Shown: positions 9,859 through 22,256, counted from the stretch's first letter. The stretch is 64,000 nucleotides of DNA from Anagrus nilaparvatae (GCA_022575985.1 JAKSXM010000107.1:3472001-3536000); one strand, 5' to 3'. Made by a program: numbers and translations. The notes: a model not told the origin generated them from the letters alone.

Positions 9859-12120
9859 AAACTTTTTTTAAAATTCTAATAATAAACTTTTACAAAACTC
9901 AAATATTACGTCCAAAGCGTACGGACTCTAAAAGAGAACTAAAAACTAACAAGCTTGACAAAAACCGACATCAGATTTCACTTTTAAACACACACACAGG
10001 CATAAACTATATGATGCGCGTTAATATACTTTTTTTAAATAAAAATAATGCGAATATATTAAAATATTTTACTGTGCTTTTTTTGCATATATTTAAAACA
10101 CGCGGGTAATCACGTGACACTCGAATTAAGTATTGCAATTATTTTAATTTCACGTGCTATCGAATTTAATCGGTAAATCGTGTGTGCGTTATTAATTATT
10201 GTTAAAATTACACCCCCTTTTTGGATTATTGTCCTTTTTTTGAATAAATTATGCAATGTTAGTTTTTTAATTATGGTTATCAGTTCTTATAGGGTGAAAT
10301 TTTCTACTAAAGGTACGAGTGCCTGTTTTTCATGACATAACTTCTGTCAAGAAACCAATTTCGCCTACCACAGTTTAAATTTTCGGAATTTGAATTTTAC
10401 CCCAGAAGATAATTTCAGTTTTCAGAAGACTTAACCATTTGGATTAAACAACATTTTATTTGAAGAGTCGCCGAATCTCCTTATTCACTGATAAGACTCT
10501 TTTTAATTTATTTTAATATTTGCTAACACACTCCAGCAGTGTATTTCAAAATCCAAGCAAAGCAATGCTGCACTCATGCATTTTTATTTATATTTTGTCA
10601 CTTTTAAAATAACTTTTTTTTCCATGCAATAAAAAAATGTAAATTGCACATGCCAAACACATGCTTCTATTTTCAAGCCTTAAAGCCATGCATGGGAACC
10701 CTAATTTTTGAACTTTTGGATTTTATTGAAAAATATTAAGGCAAAAAGCTATGCTAATTGAGTAAAAATATTTTCAAACATGGACCATGTGTTTTCTGCT
10801 GATTGTAGAAAAATTTCTGTTATTTTAAAACATATGTAGCTAGCAAAACAAGTTTTTTAAAAAATGTAAATATTCTCATGATGTTATTATTAAAAGTGAT
10901 AAAATCTATATTAATTCGAAAATTATGCATGCATTTTGAGTTACACATGTTTTTTTTACCTTCTCTACTTTCTCATTTATGTTAATTAACAAAATTTAAT
11001 AAGACCATGTTAAAAATAGGCCATTTTGGGCCCTACTGTTTTGGGTAAAAACTTGGAGTTTAATGACTTTCTATGAAAATAAAAGAATATTTTTTCCCCT
11101 CACTAAAAAAATAGATTCTATTCAAAGTAAACACTGACGAGTCAAAAAAAACTTTGATATGTATTTCAAAGAATTTCGTTATTGATTATTATTTCTTTAA
11201 CATTTATTTTAACTCTGTCAATTCTAAAATTGAAATTTTTTGTCATAAAACCACAAATCGGATACGCGCGTGAGTAGGTACGCTCTTTTGCATCAAGTGG
11301 TTTTTGAGGTTATGGAGTAAATAATACAGAAAATTAAATCAACTGTATCAAATTTTTTTATAATAAAACAACAGAAAGATTATTTTATGATAAATCAATG
11401 ATTGCTCTTTCAAATATCCACAGATTTTTTGTAATTTAGTCATTATTTGAATATCACGTAACAGAAAAATTGTCATTTATGCTTGGTAATTGTAATATAA
11501 GTTTCTCGTTTTATTGTAGAGTCAGATTTTTTCTTGAAATTTTATTTGTATTTCTGAGTCAGATTTCTGCTTGATTTTTACTTTATCCAAGAATCAACCA
11601 TATATTGTAAAAAAAATATTTATATTTTACAATTTATTTTTATTGAAACCAAAATAATTTGTGGTGTACCTATACTTTCTAAAACAGAATTTTTTTAACA
11701 AATACTACTTCATAAAAAATCAATTTTTCGCATTTCGAAAGAAAAGGTTGTTGAACTTATTTCTGTAACAGTTTTAATAAAATTACATTTGCTATTCAGA
11801 AAGAATAGCGTAATTTGCTTTGCCAAAAATAACATTTCGTTTGCTAATGGAATTATTATGTTGAATATGAATCTATCATAAAAGCTCTTTCTAAGAATAA
11901 TTTTTAGACAGATTTAGAGTAATGTAAATATTTTGGGGATTTGTCGAAATCTACGTTAAACAACTAGACTTAATTAGTAAATTGGATATAACATTTTGTA
12001 ATTTGTTGCAATTATTTACCTTGAAGTAAATAAAAGCAACAGAATTCCTGGAATCTGGGCAGGTTTATACTAAAATTTTTTAGACCCTGTTTAATGTCAC
12101 CGAATGAAAATACTAGAGGT

Positions 12121-12261
12121 GTACGGTTACCCGAACTGAGAAGTCGGGTCAGTTTTCGGGAACCCAAAAAGTTTTAGAACCCTGCGAGAAAATTCTGATT
12201 CAAAACCGTACCTATAGGCCTCTGAAACTTTTCGGGTTTACCCGAAAACTGACCCAACCTG
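12121..12261. repeat. Composite hairpin, about 140 bp, possible MITE remnant
   Basis: Left arm GGGTCAGTTTTCGGG at about 12146 pairs with CCCGAAAACTGACCC at 12241-12255; inner bases (AAAAAGTTTT with AAACTTTTC) extend the pairing. GTACGGTT at 12121 also pairs with AACCGTAC at about 12203, and ACCCGAAC...GTCGGGT makes a third small stem at 12129-12149. Several overlapping stems suggest a decayed foldback element. No clear target duplication. Confidence 0.55.
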
Positions 12262-12642
12262 AAAAAAGGACTAAACTACAAATACACCAATAATAAATTA
12301 TGCACTCCCCTAAAGGAAAATATTAATTCTAATTTAAGATTGCTCGAGAAATTTCACCAAAGTCTCGGTTTTCATATAGGTAAATTTTGAAAAACCTCCT
12401 AGATGCTGAAAAAGTATATTACGAGCCCATGTATAGAAAAGTAAAGAATGGCCCAAATCGCACGTAAATTACATTCTTCGTCAGTGGCGAAAAAACACGT
12501 TTTTTCCGGTCGCGTAAAAGGCTGGGAAATACTTGCTTTCTGGCCACTGACAAAAATAAAAAATTTCAGTGCTGCAAAAAAGATCTACTTTCTTACTTTC
12601 GGGCGATCTTTTTTTCGATTTTAATGAAAAACTATGTGTTGA

Positions 12643-12730
12643 ACACGGGAAAAAATGTAGGAAATTTTACTTTCACTGCTGTCTTTCAAAACAACTGCAT
12701 TCAAAGCCAAATCCTATTTTTTTCCCTTGT
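12643..12730. repeat. Short inverted-repeat element, about 88 bp
   Basis: AACACGGGAAAAAATGTAGG at the left pairs with CCTATTTTTTTCCCTTGTT at the right, with two or three mismatches. Probably a small MITE relic; interior is non-coding. Confidence 0.45.
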
Positions 12731-14524
12731 TAATCAAATAAATATTCTTGAAAAAAAAGGTGAAATTTTAAGTGGCCTAGAGGTCTAATTCCAACGGGAA
12801 TCAGTGAGTTTTTGATAACTTTCCCGATGCACTTACTTTAAGTTTGGTTTTTGGGGCCAAATCACTGTACTTATCCGGAAATAGCTTTTCAGTTTACAAA
12901 ATTTAATTCAAAAATTATAATTTATGAGAAACTTAATTTCCTCATATAATCCCAAAACAACAAAAAACTAATCTAAAAACGTAACAAACCCCGCATAAAA
13001 ATTTTCTGAATAAATTTCTAAAAAAAATAATAGGAAATAACCTTAGTATAAAAAAACAGTTTTAAAAAAAGCCAATAAAACGAGCGTTACTTTTATACGC
13101 TTAAAAAACTAAAACAGTCAAAGTCAAGGGAATATTATCGATATACAAACCAAATAATTCACTGGGGAAAACATAAATATCATGTTTTAGTGTGTGTATT
13201 TATGGCACGTGCATGCATATTATTTTCAGAAAATCACCGTTTTCATGAGAAACTAACAATATTAATTAACAAAACGTACGATACAATTCGTAATTTAATA
13301 AATTACGTGTGTTGAAATGTAATTGAATTTTTCATTCAAAATTTTTAAAAATACAAGGGCATCGACTTTTTTTAAAAAAAAAAGTAAACTCGATTGGATT
13401 TTCAATTTATTATTCGAGGTCGATCGTCGAAAGGGTTAAAAATCGAAAAAAACCTCGACATTGAGTTTTATTAATGTTTTTCTTCTTCCTCTTTGGATAC
13501 GTTCAGTTTCCTTCTTAGTTAAAATTCCGTTTGCGTACTGTTTTTACATGTTACAAAGTACACACAGCGAGCATAAAAAAATTTAATGATTTATAAATTG
13601 GTTCTGGGTAGAAAAAAGTATAAAAATAATTTTTATTGAATTTTTGGATTTATTGGGATATTTGTATGGGGAAAAATGGTACTCTAGGGGATTCAAGGAT
13701 ATTTGAAATGACCAAAATATTTATATGGGACTCTTGCGGGTTCTCTAACTTGGAATTTTAGGACAAAATAATTATCATGTAAATTAACCACATAATTTCT
13801 AATTGGACTTGCTGAGTTTTCATAAGTTGCTAATTAGAGTACATTCCCTGATTAACTTTCTCTTCGCATGTTAGATAGTTTACAAACTAGAAGTACCACT
13901 TTAGTCCATTTGTGAATAATGTCACCGTAAAATCCTTGTTCAATTCCAATAACCCAATAGAATTCGAATTTTAAAAATTATTGAAGAAAAAATCTTTTAT
14001 GTAAAAAACAACAATTGTATTTAATTAATTTACAATAGAGAATAATACAAACAGTTACATAAAGACGTAAATTTAGAATAATAGAAGAATTTTCAATGAA
14101 GCGAATGTTCTTAAAATAATATTTCCTAAATTCAAAGGGACAATCGGTTTCATTGTGTATTATTAATATTTCAGTAAATTTATATTACGAGATAAATAAG
14201 TATCGGTAATGTCATTTTCTGTTCAAATGATAAATATTTACAGCTTTGAATTACGTTTAAGAGATGACAGCACTGTATTGATGTCTACTTTTCATAAATT
14301 TTAAATCAAAATTCACCACTTTTTTCCAAAAGATCGATTAAAAATTTCACCCACATAACCAAGAGAGAGACCTTAAGAACCCTAATACCTTATTCATCAA
14401 GGCCTCATTGTGCTCTAGAACATCCCGAGGTGTAATAAAAAAAATATCGATTAACTGCCATAGCATGTCTCAAGTTATATATTTCTAAAAAAAGTTTTAA
14501 TAATAAATGAAATTAAATACTCAC

Positions 14525-14600
14525 AGCTATCATCTCAGATGGCTCAAGCACAAAACATTCGTTCGGCCTTCTCGCACTGCCTCCCGTACGTTTTCCAAAA
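14525..14600 (-). CDS. PDZ-GEF: PDZ-GEF exon: second half of first cNMP-binding-like domain
   Basis: A 76 bp exon between acceptor TATTTTACAG and donor ATAGCT|GTGAGT. It contributes the last base of a split codon, then 25 codons: FGKRTGGSARRPNECFVLEPSEMIA. This is the phosphate-cassette-region end of the first cyclic-nucleotide-binding-like domain of the long RAPGEF6/Gef26 form (vertebrate: FGKRSAGSLRRGCECIVLEPSEMIV). The first half of that domain (the WYILLSGSVFI part) is not found in this window, so the canonical upstream exons lie beyond the right edge or are missed. The acceptor needs an upstream exon ending with two bases of a codon; two candidates with that phase exist at 16615-16961 and at 59019. 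Confidence 0.92.
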
Positions 14601-16614
14601 CTGTAAAATAATGAAATTTTACTTTTTATTATACTTTTTTTATTTTTGTAATTAATTGTACTTTTGTTTTATGGGTATAACACAATATAATATTACTTTT
14701 TGAGAATATTAATGTCATTATGAGGAAATAAACGACTCTCGCATTAAAAAAAAAACTGTCTCTTTAAAATGCAAAAAAATAAAGATATTAAATTTCTATC
14801 TTCTTCTTCTTTTTATTATGAAAATTTAATTCTAGGTTTTATGTCTCTGTGGATTTGAGGTCTTGTGTGTATGTGTGTGTGTGGGTGTGAAGAATTATGA
14901 TAAAAATACTTTTCAACAAAAATGCTAGTTTTATTTAATTTATTTAAAAATTTGAATCATAATACGAAATTTAGTTTAATCTCATAATTTACAAAATTAG
15001 CCTCAAAGTTGCTTGAAAATTCACTTGAACAAGCAGAGAATTATCGTACGAAAAAGGTCTCTGGAAAAAGATTTTACATTCCGAAACCGTATCGAAGTTT
15101 AACAAAAGTTCTAAATTATAATTGAAGAACCTTTTTGAAATTAGCAAAATTAGTTCTATTATTGGAGAAAAATAAAGTTTAAGATTTATTTCTCGTGTAA
15201 TCGGCTCGTTTAACAAGATTTATTAACATTTTTATATCCTCGATAAATTCTGTACAAATCGAAAAAGCATTAACTGATCTAAATTTTCTAATCACTTCAG
15301 AAGTCAATAAAACTGTTCTCTTTAACTGATTACCCGCACTGTAAATAAATGAAATTGCGAGGTTTCAAAAGCAGTTAACCAAATAGCTAAACTCTTGTAA
15401 AGAATATTTTTCTAGAAAACCTATAAAATCAAAGTATTTTCTTGTTATGAAAAAATGTAAAAAGGAAATTTCTCACGATTTATTGTTTTACATGATATGA
15501 ATACACTTTTACACCCCATTAAACCGGATCTCTTGAAATGAATCACATTTTTTTGTTTTTCGATCGATTTCTTCAAATAAGGTGTTGGAATTTTTTTGAT
15601 TTACTGCTTGTAATGTAATTGATATTCAAAAGTGTTTGTTTTTTATCAATAATGATTGATTTATTTTAGGTGAACTTTCATCATTCACATGTGCCCCAAA
15701 TTATGTGGCCAAAAAACACCCAATAAAATCATAATCTAGTTCAAAAAAAAAATATCTGCATAAAACTTAAGTGTCTTCTTTTATTGCATCTAAAAAAATG
15801 TGCTTTTCGATTTGAACTACATAATTTATAGTACAAAAGGCTGTTTAAAAATCGATAAAAAAACACACACACATAAATTTTAATTTTTCTGTAAGGTTAA
15901 AAAAATGATAAATTAATTTTTTTTCACAATAATAATTTTATTCATTATTCATACTAAAAAAAATATTATCTTACGTTTTTGTTATGCGTTATAAATATTT
16001 CTTATTCTCATCACTCAAAATACGTCAAAAATTTTTATGTTTTTTTATATGAATAATACTTTTTTTACTTTGATACCCTAGCAAAAAATGGAATATTTTA
16101 TGAGTTTTGCATATAAAAGAAAAGTGGATAAAATAAATAAAAATGAAAAAAAGGTGTTGGAAATTTATGTTTATTTAAACATTGAAAAAGTTTTGTTGTG
16201 TTAAACTGCGAATAATTTAGTGGACTTTCGGAGAAATTTATAACTAGAGTTACAGCGTTTAGCTCAAAAACAAACATTTTTAGCTATTTTTAAAAAATGG
16301 TTTATCCGGCTCGAAGGACCATTCATTAGCCTAATTTTATACGAGTTTAAAAGAAAAATTAATTAATAATTTGAAAAATCAGCATAAACTTAAGTTTTTC
16401 GCTACTCCTCAAGGGATTCATTAAAAAAACGAGCTAACTTTAAAGTAACGTTTAAAAGCCTTTGCGCGCAATAATTCATAGTAACAAAGTTTCTTCGAGC
16501 TTAAGTATGCTTTAATTTAATAAAATTTCGCATCTAACTTAATTAGTAAAACAGAAATTTCAACAAGTAATTTAAGTAAAACTCCTGCAAAACAGCAGAA
16601 ATTCTTAGTCTTAC
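14601..16614. other. Intron sequence, no convincing gene
   Basis: AT-rich intron with a GT-rich simple repeat near 14865-14890 and short frames lacking coding character. At about 16308-16324 it carries TCCGGCTCGAAGGACCA, a motif recurring at two other places in the window (see findings). Confidence 0.5.
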
Positions 16615-16961
16615 CAAACTGAAAATCGTCTTCTGGGAAAAGCAGGAGGCGGCGGTGGCTGCACTCTCGGTGGATGTGACCTATCGACGCTTTCACTTCT
16701 GAGCACTTGCACTGCCCTGGGTAACCTGGGAGGTGCAAATCTGTACGCGTAAGCATCCTGCTGACTCAAGCCAGGATACTGAAAACCCTCGCCGTAATTA
16801 CCACCGTGAAAACTGTTCCAGCGTCTCACTGGGGCACGTAAATGTAATTTTTTTTCTTCCTTCATTTTATTGTTATTCGATGGCAAATTTCCACTTGTAG
16901 CATTTTCTTCTTGCTGTTCGTGACTTTGAGAATTTTTTAATTGATTTGTATGTTTGTGCAT
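16615..16961 (-). CDS. Candidate alternative first coding exon of PDZ-GEF, proline/arginine-rich
   Basis: A minus-strand frame opens at ATG 16961 (in-frame TAA six codons upstream) and runs 115 codons plus two bases to donor TTTG|GTAAGA. The first 40 residues are Gln/Asn/Lys-rich; the rest is strikingly GC-rich and protein-like: WNSFHGGNYGEGFQYPG, DAYAYRFAPPRLPRAVQVLR, then an SH3/WW-ligand-like PPRVQPPPPPAFPRRRFSV. The phase-2 donor fits the 14525-14600 acceptor exactly (TG+T gives Cys, then FGKRTGG), so a PDZ-GEF form with this proline-rich N terminus replacing the first half of the cNMP domain is plausible. It could instead be an internal exon starting after one of the CAG sequences inside it. 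Coding character is strong; membership of the gene is inferred from strand, order and phase. Confidence 0.6.
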
Positions 16962-18086
16962 GATTGTTTTTATTGTTTAAGCGATTAATTAAATAATAAA
17001 ATTTCTTGAAATTCGACATTTTTTATGCTTAATCATGATCTTACGTTTTAATTCGAGTAAAAAAATTAAAATTTGTAAGTTTTTCTAATTTATTTATATC
17101 GTAAAAGCTTTTGGATTAGCTTCCATTTTAAAAATTCGAGTAGCTGCAGAAAACTGAAATAAAATATTTTATTTAATAATTTTCTTACACACACAGAATC
17201 AGGTGTATTTTCAAGTAATAACCTTTTGACCTTTCAAAAAAAAAGCGTGCATTCAAGAGAATATTCACAGACACACACACAATTCATCGGAAAGTCTTTC
17301 TTCCTGAATACAATAAAAAAAAATTTTTCATCAAAAACATCCGGAATATAAAAAAAGGCCAATACAAACTTTTCTAATAAAACATAATGCGATTGAAAGA
17401 GAAAACACGAGCTTTAATAATAAACTTTTGATAAGAAATTTTCACATGATACGCGTGTTGGTTTTTTTTAGAAAAAAATCGATCAAGTGACCTTTGTAAT
17501 TTTTAAGTTGGAGAAATTTTTACCCTCGAGATTTTCTAGCTTAATTTAATATTTTATGGACTTGACTTTTTTTAATTTAATTTTTTTTTTCTGCGGTTGA
17601 CATAGTTTTTGCTAATTTCATAATCAAGCTTAATAAATTATTTTCGGTTAAAATCTCTAGTAATCCACAAAAGAAAAATACGTTTGAACGCTTGTTTGAA
17701 CGTAAATAAAAGAGCAAGTTTTGAAGAAAAAAAAAGTTTAACAAGATTGAGAAAAAAGATTTTTTTTGTTAAAATAGAAAAAAAGAATTTTTTATAAAGG
17801 ATTAGCTAAGATTTACTAAAGAATTAACGTTAACGCGTGAGAAATTTTAAAATTTACTTTTGTTAAAAGTTTTAGTTCTATTTTAAAACTTATGTAAAAA
17901 ACTTAATAATTTTTTATTGTTCGATCGTGTTTTTCAAAATAAATGAATGAAGAATAAAAAAATATTAATTTAGTTTAAAACAAATTTTTTTTAAAATGAC
18001 ACGCAAAATAAAATCAGTCGAAATATTTATTTAATTGACAATTATTCGGTGAGTCCAAAAATTTATCAAAAATTATTTAAACTTTA
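16962..18086. other. AT-rich sequence between candidate exon and nested F-box-like gene
   Basis: No protein-like frame. Contains ACACAC runs near 17188 and 17272 and oligo-A/T tracts. The 3' part should contain the promoter of the plus-strand gene starting at 18087, but I see no convincing TATA box. Confidence 0.45.
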
Positions 18087-19229
18087 ATGGATTTTCATAT
18101 TTTTAGTAACAAATATTTGGTTTGCATTGGTCAAATATTAGAAAATGAAACAAATTTTATACCAAATTCGCACCAAAAAACTGGTGATTCAGTCTTACGT
18201 CATGTGCCTTTTGAAATTTCAAAACATTTAAGTTCTAAAGATTTGACTAACTTTTCTAAAACTTCGAAGTAAGTACTTGGCATATGTTACATAATTTGTG
18301 AATTTTACAAGGAAAGAAAGATTGATCCTCTGGTTGAAAAAATTCACTTTCTTCCCTTGCAATTATTTACTAAAAAAATACTCATTCATTGACTTTGCCA
18401 GATATTGGAACTACCACGTAGAAAAAGAGTTTTCTATAAGAACAATCCAAATAATGCCAGTTAAACTGTTAGAAGAAAATAACGGAGAATCTTTCAGGGT
18501 TGTTGGAGCTGACGTTGTTAATGGACAATATATCGATCATTTATATTCATTACGTAACAAACCACAATACTCACTTATTTTTATAACTTTTCCGTTCAAT
18601 ATTTTAAGAAAGCCAGATTTAGGTAATTAATTCTTGATAAAATTGATTAACAAAGTTAATTTATTCATTAATTTGTATCTTTTTTAGTACCTAAAAGTTT
18701 TCAAATTATTCCATCAATCAAGCAAAATTTCATTCACTTAGAATCTGGATTTGTAAATACACAAAAAGTTATTGGTACATCTGATTTAACAGCATTAGAA
18801 TTTTTGATTCCAAAAAATAAAAAAATAAATTTTAAAATTTTTGAAAATTTTGATGAAACTATGCAGAATTATTATTTGAGCATTGCACGTTCAAGAGAAT
18901 ATTCGTCAGATTATTTAATTGAGAATACGAAATTTTTTGATGATATTATTGACTACTTAATTACCGACGATACTGAATCATCAAACACTTTGATTTTTTT
19001 TACTGATATTTTAAGTTACAAATCAGCAACTCAAGATTATGAAAATAATGAAAAATTTTCAAGGGCGATTGTAAGGAAACTTAGATCAAAAAATAAAAAA
19101 TTTACTATCTGGGGCGGCGAAGTATCGTTAATCGATCCCTCGAGTTTTTCTGATTGGCAATCAAGAACATTTATAAAACTGGATCCAAAATTTTTCATTG
19201 CTTTAAGATTATCAGGCCCGACATTATGA
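18087..19229 (+). CDS. F-box-like orphan gene, three exons, nested in PDZ-GEF intron
   Basis: Three plus-strand exons join in frame: 18087-18268, 18312-18622 and 18688-19229 (1035 bp, 344 residues). Donor/acceptor pairs are AA|GTAAGT...TTTTACAAG (43 bp intron, very short) and G|GTAATT...TTTTTTAG (65 bp). Residues about 35-65 read VLRHVPFEISKHLSSKDLTNF then SKTSK, an F-box-like LPxEI...L...DL..FS.TSK pattern; F-boxes recruit SKP1 of SCF ubiquitin ligases. The rest is Phe/Asn/Lys-rich, with no leucine-rich or WD repeats, and I recognise no family. The same frame continues after the TGA at 19227-19229 through another stop (TAA 19287-19289) to 19607, still with protein-like composition, so the present gene may be a truncated or dying copy. 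The F-box call is tentative; the exon structure is well supported. Confidence 0.6.
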
Positions 19230-19607
19230 AGTTGGTCCATTGCAATTTCTATGGCCAAATCAGATTCAGAGACAAAGGAAATTTTATAAAATTTTAAAGA
19301 TTCTTTAACATTAAAAACTGAAATATTTGCTTTTGCTTTGTTACCTTTTGACAGTGAAGGAAAAATATTAAGAAAAATAGAAATTTTTAAAAATGTCTTT
19401 TCAACCGTACAATTAATTACTTTATGCAATTATTTTAGTGAGCCTGTATACTCAGTTAGCACCAATGATCCAAGTAAGTTTAGCGTTTTCAAAATCATCT
19501 TTGAATTATATAAAAACAAATTAATTGATTTCGTAACATATATTTTAGGTTATGATACTTTTTCTTATTTTAATCACATTTTTATCTTAATTTTGACTCA
19601 TAATTAG
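19230..19607 (+). pseudogene. Out-read C-terminal remnant of the F-box-like gene
   Basis: The third-exon frame of the preceding gene continues here without a frame change: SWSIAISMAKSDSETKEIL, stop, then from 19290 a long open stretch (NFKDSLTLKTEIFAFALLPF, then ILRKIEIFKNVF, ITLCNYFSEPVYSVSTND, and a hydrophobic tail) to TAG at 19605. Conserved-looking composition on both sides of the two stops suggests that an ancestral protein was about 125 residues longer. Polyadenylation-like AATAAA follows at about 19640. A spliced form skipping the stops is an alternative I cannot exclude. Confidence 0.45.
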
Positions 19608-19764
19608 ACTGCAAATTTCAATAAAATTTGAAATTCAATAAATAAAATACATTCAAATAAAGTTTCTGAAGTTCAATTTACTTTTAAAATAAAATTTGCA
19701 ATAATTTTATTCCCTATTGTGTTACTATTGCTCTGTAACCTAACCTAAATCTTAATCTAACCTC

Positions 19765-20043
19765 TATAAATTATCAAACTTAACCTCAAAATACAGTTTA
19801 TTCTGGCTGGAGAGATGGACGAATTTATTAAAAAAGCGGGAAAACTGTCCACTAGCAGTATCACAAACTCGACTAACCTTAACACCGCGGTGATTAGTCA
19901 GCCGTTATGGCGAGTCCACATTACCTATTCTCTGCTAATGCATTTTCAAAAACCAAAACAAATAGCCACCTTCCCTGATTTTTTTATACTTATTGCTCCT
20001 TGTCATTTTTCGTAGAAAAAGGTAAAAAATAATAAAAAATAAA
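19765..20043 (+). CDS. Possible intronless mini-gene of 66 codons
   Basis: A TATAAA box at 19765-19770 is followed about 25-30 bases later by an initiator-like ACAGTT, an ATG at 19815 in moderate context (GAGAGATGG), an open frame of 66 codons to TAG at 20013-20015, and AATAAA at 20031-20036. The first 35 residues (MDEFIKKAGKLSTSSITNST, then AVISQPLWRVH) come from GC-richer DNA than the surroundings; the last 30 look less coding and might be intron read-through. No family recognised. The spacing of core-promoter, frame and poly(A) signal is the argument; any one could be chance in AT-rich DNA. Confidence 0.25.
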
Positions 20044-20998
20044 TCACCTAACCTATAAGTAAAGATGTTGTACACTGCCGCCAACTTAAATTTTTTTAAA
20101 TTACTAAAAAATATGTTGAAAGCAGGTTTTCTAAGAAAATAGTATTATTGCATAAGCGTATAATAAGTATTACAGTTTCTTTATTGAAAACCGCAGAAAC
20201 TCAATAAAACTCTATTTTAAAAGTACTAAATTACTTTTACCTATTTTTATGAGAAAACATTTAAATTTATTTTCATAATATTATATATTTTTCTGTGTTT
20301 TTTAATATTTTTTCAACAAGAATAATAATAATAATAATTATTGAAAACTTAATATATATAAAGACTTAATCATTTCTCTGAAAAAATACAAAATGTATAA
20401 TATCAAAGTAAGGTTAGGTTAGTTATAGATACTAAACACAGAGAGCTTATAAATAAATGTAAACTATATATTTTCTTTGAGGTTTCGGGCGAATGATTCC
20501 AGAAAAGTATATACGCTTTTTATATAGCCTAAGACTAACTTTAATAATATAAGAAGAAAATATATAAGTAGCATCGAGAGCGGTACGGATGAAACGATGC
20601 ACGGAAACCAGCAAACTCTCAAGAAAAAAATAAATAAACTTTTTATTAAAAAAAAGGTAAAGAAAAAGTTAGCCGCGGGAAAATTTTTTAGTTAGATAAA
20701 TAATCGTATGCGTTTAGAGCGCGGTGAAAGGAGTAGGTATTTGAAGTAAAGAGATGTTATTTATGTATTTATTTGTGAGTGTGTGTATAGGAAAGAAATT
20801 TCAATTTTCAAAGGAATTCACGCACGCAAAATCACGTCTTCCGGTACAATGATCTTTTCGATGAAATGATCATTTCGTTCTGTCAATTTTAAACGAAATT
20901 TTATGAGTTTATAATACTTTTTTTTCCTATACTTTCAATGCAATATCTTTATTTGCCAGTATTAAAATAAATTATGATTCAATCACAAAAACTTTTTG
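20044..20998. other. AT-rich sequence, no gene seen
   Basis: Contains an (AAT)n run near 20323-20340 and a slightly GC-richer stretch at 20560-20730 (CATCGAGAGCGGTACGGATG, TTAGCCGCGGG) of unknown meaning. No convincing coding frame. Confidence 0.4.
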
Positions 20999-21238
20999 CT
21001 CAGTCCCAAAAACGCGGGAAGCATGGCAGGAGATAGGTCATGCTGCATGACACATGGTATATCAGGTGATAAATCAGGAAGCACAACCATGTCAAATTCA
21101 CATCTGATTGAACAGGTGATATAACACTTTTCTTTTTTTTTTTTTTTGTTATAATTTTAATTAAATTTTTTAATTACAATTTTTTTAAAATATTTATTTA
21201 AATAATTATTACTCATTAAAAATTAATTAAAAAAAAAG

Positions 21239-21267
<29 letters not shown>

Positions 21268-21270
<3 letters not shown>

Positions 21271-21349
21271 CCGTGACGGGGAATCGAACCCAATCCCGAA
21301 ATAGCTCTTACTTATTTCAAGTCCAATGTCTTACCGATGTGGCCAGCAT
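21268..21349 (-). repeat. tRNA-Ser-like sequence in left arm of foldback element
   Basis: On the minus strand: GATGCTGGCCACATCGGTAAGACATTGGACTTG..., with A-box-like TGGCCACATCGGTAAGA, the Ser(UGA)-type anticodon arm start TTGGACTTGA, a long variable arm and B-box-like GGGTTCGATTCCCC, then a long T tract. The acceptor stem and anticodon 3' strand do not pair well, so this is a tRNA-derived (SINE-like) sequence, not a working tRNA. Confidence 0.6.
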
Positions 21350-22235
21350 CAGTATGACAAATATGTTTGTATATTTTTTTCTTTTGTATTTCGAAAATAG
21401 CATAAAGTAGCATAAAATTTGGTCTTTGTTTTTTATTTTATTTTTAATTTTATGATGTTGATAAAAAATTAAATATAAATAAAAATTACTTATTAACAAA
21501 CTTACACTGTTTATAAATTTTTATAAATTATTCCTTTTTTACCAAAATTACTTTCGAGTTAGTTAATAATAATTATTTATAGTCCGGGGCTATCAGTTAA
21601 AAAAAGGCCAAACCTCTACCTAATTATGAAAAAGGTCAAATCGACCTGAAACCTTTTGCATTCGCTTCGGGAAGATGTTAATACAAAAACGCCAGAAGGA
21701 AATTTTGCGTAAATGAAGGGGGGCATTATCACCCCATTTTCCCCCAGATTTTTCCGACAAATTTAAGACTTGAGTTTTTTTCGATTTTGGCGAGTGCCGA
21801 TAGATTTTTTGGGTCGTAGATTTCAAATATGAAGTCATTTGATGCCTTCCCAGGGGTGATTTTGGCCTTTGTAACCCCTTTTACCTCCTAAATATGTCAT
21901 TCTTTAAATGCACTGTTCTTCCCAATTTCAAAATATTTTTTTTTTCCTTAATGTTATGTTTTCTTTTAGGAATTGATAATTTTTTTAGGCCAATTTAACC
22001 CCCAAGAAAGCATTGAATGACATTTCTCACATAATATTTGAATTCCACGACCCAAAAAACCTGAGTAGGCGTTTTAAAATTAAAAATTAAAGTTTTTATT
22101 CATATTTAATATTAGGGGCGTTAAAGATGTGAAAAAAGCCAAAATCACCCCCTGGAAGGCATCGAATAACGTTTCTTACTTCATATTTGAATTCTACGAC
22201 CCAAAAAACCTATCGGCACTCGTACTTCAGTCAAA

Positions 22236-22256
22236 ATACAGGGGGGGGGGGGGGGT
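22236..22256 (+). repeat. Poly(G) tract
   Basis: About 14 consecutive G in the centre of the foldback element. Possible G-quadruplex-forming or assembly-difficult site. Confidence 0.8.

Larger units (their letters stand above)
9695..14524. other. Intron sequence with simple repeats and two small hairpin elements
   Basis: AT-rich intron. It contains CA microsatellites (near 9829-9860 and 9990-10005), the composite hairpin at 12121-12261 and the small inverted-repeat element at 12643-12730. No protein-like frame stands out elsewhere. Confidence 0.55.

Noticed and set aside
19735..19790. CCTAA-like units as interstitial telomere repeat (insect TTAGG)
   Set aside because: Only two exact units in a row; the rest is irregular TTAACCTC/TCTAACC, which is common in AT-rich insect DNA.
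21268..21349. Functional tRNA-Ser gene
   Set aside because: Acceptor and anticodon stems do not pair and the copy is part of a transposon arm.
21317..21499. Twin 60-codon frames at 21317-21499 and 22957-23139
   Set aside because: They are mirror copies created by the inverted arms, A/T-rich and overlapping the tRNA-like sequence.
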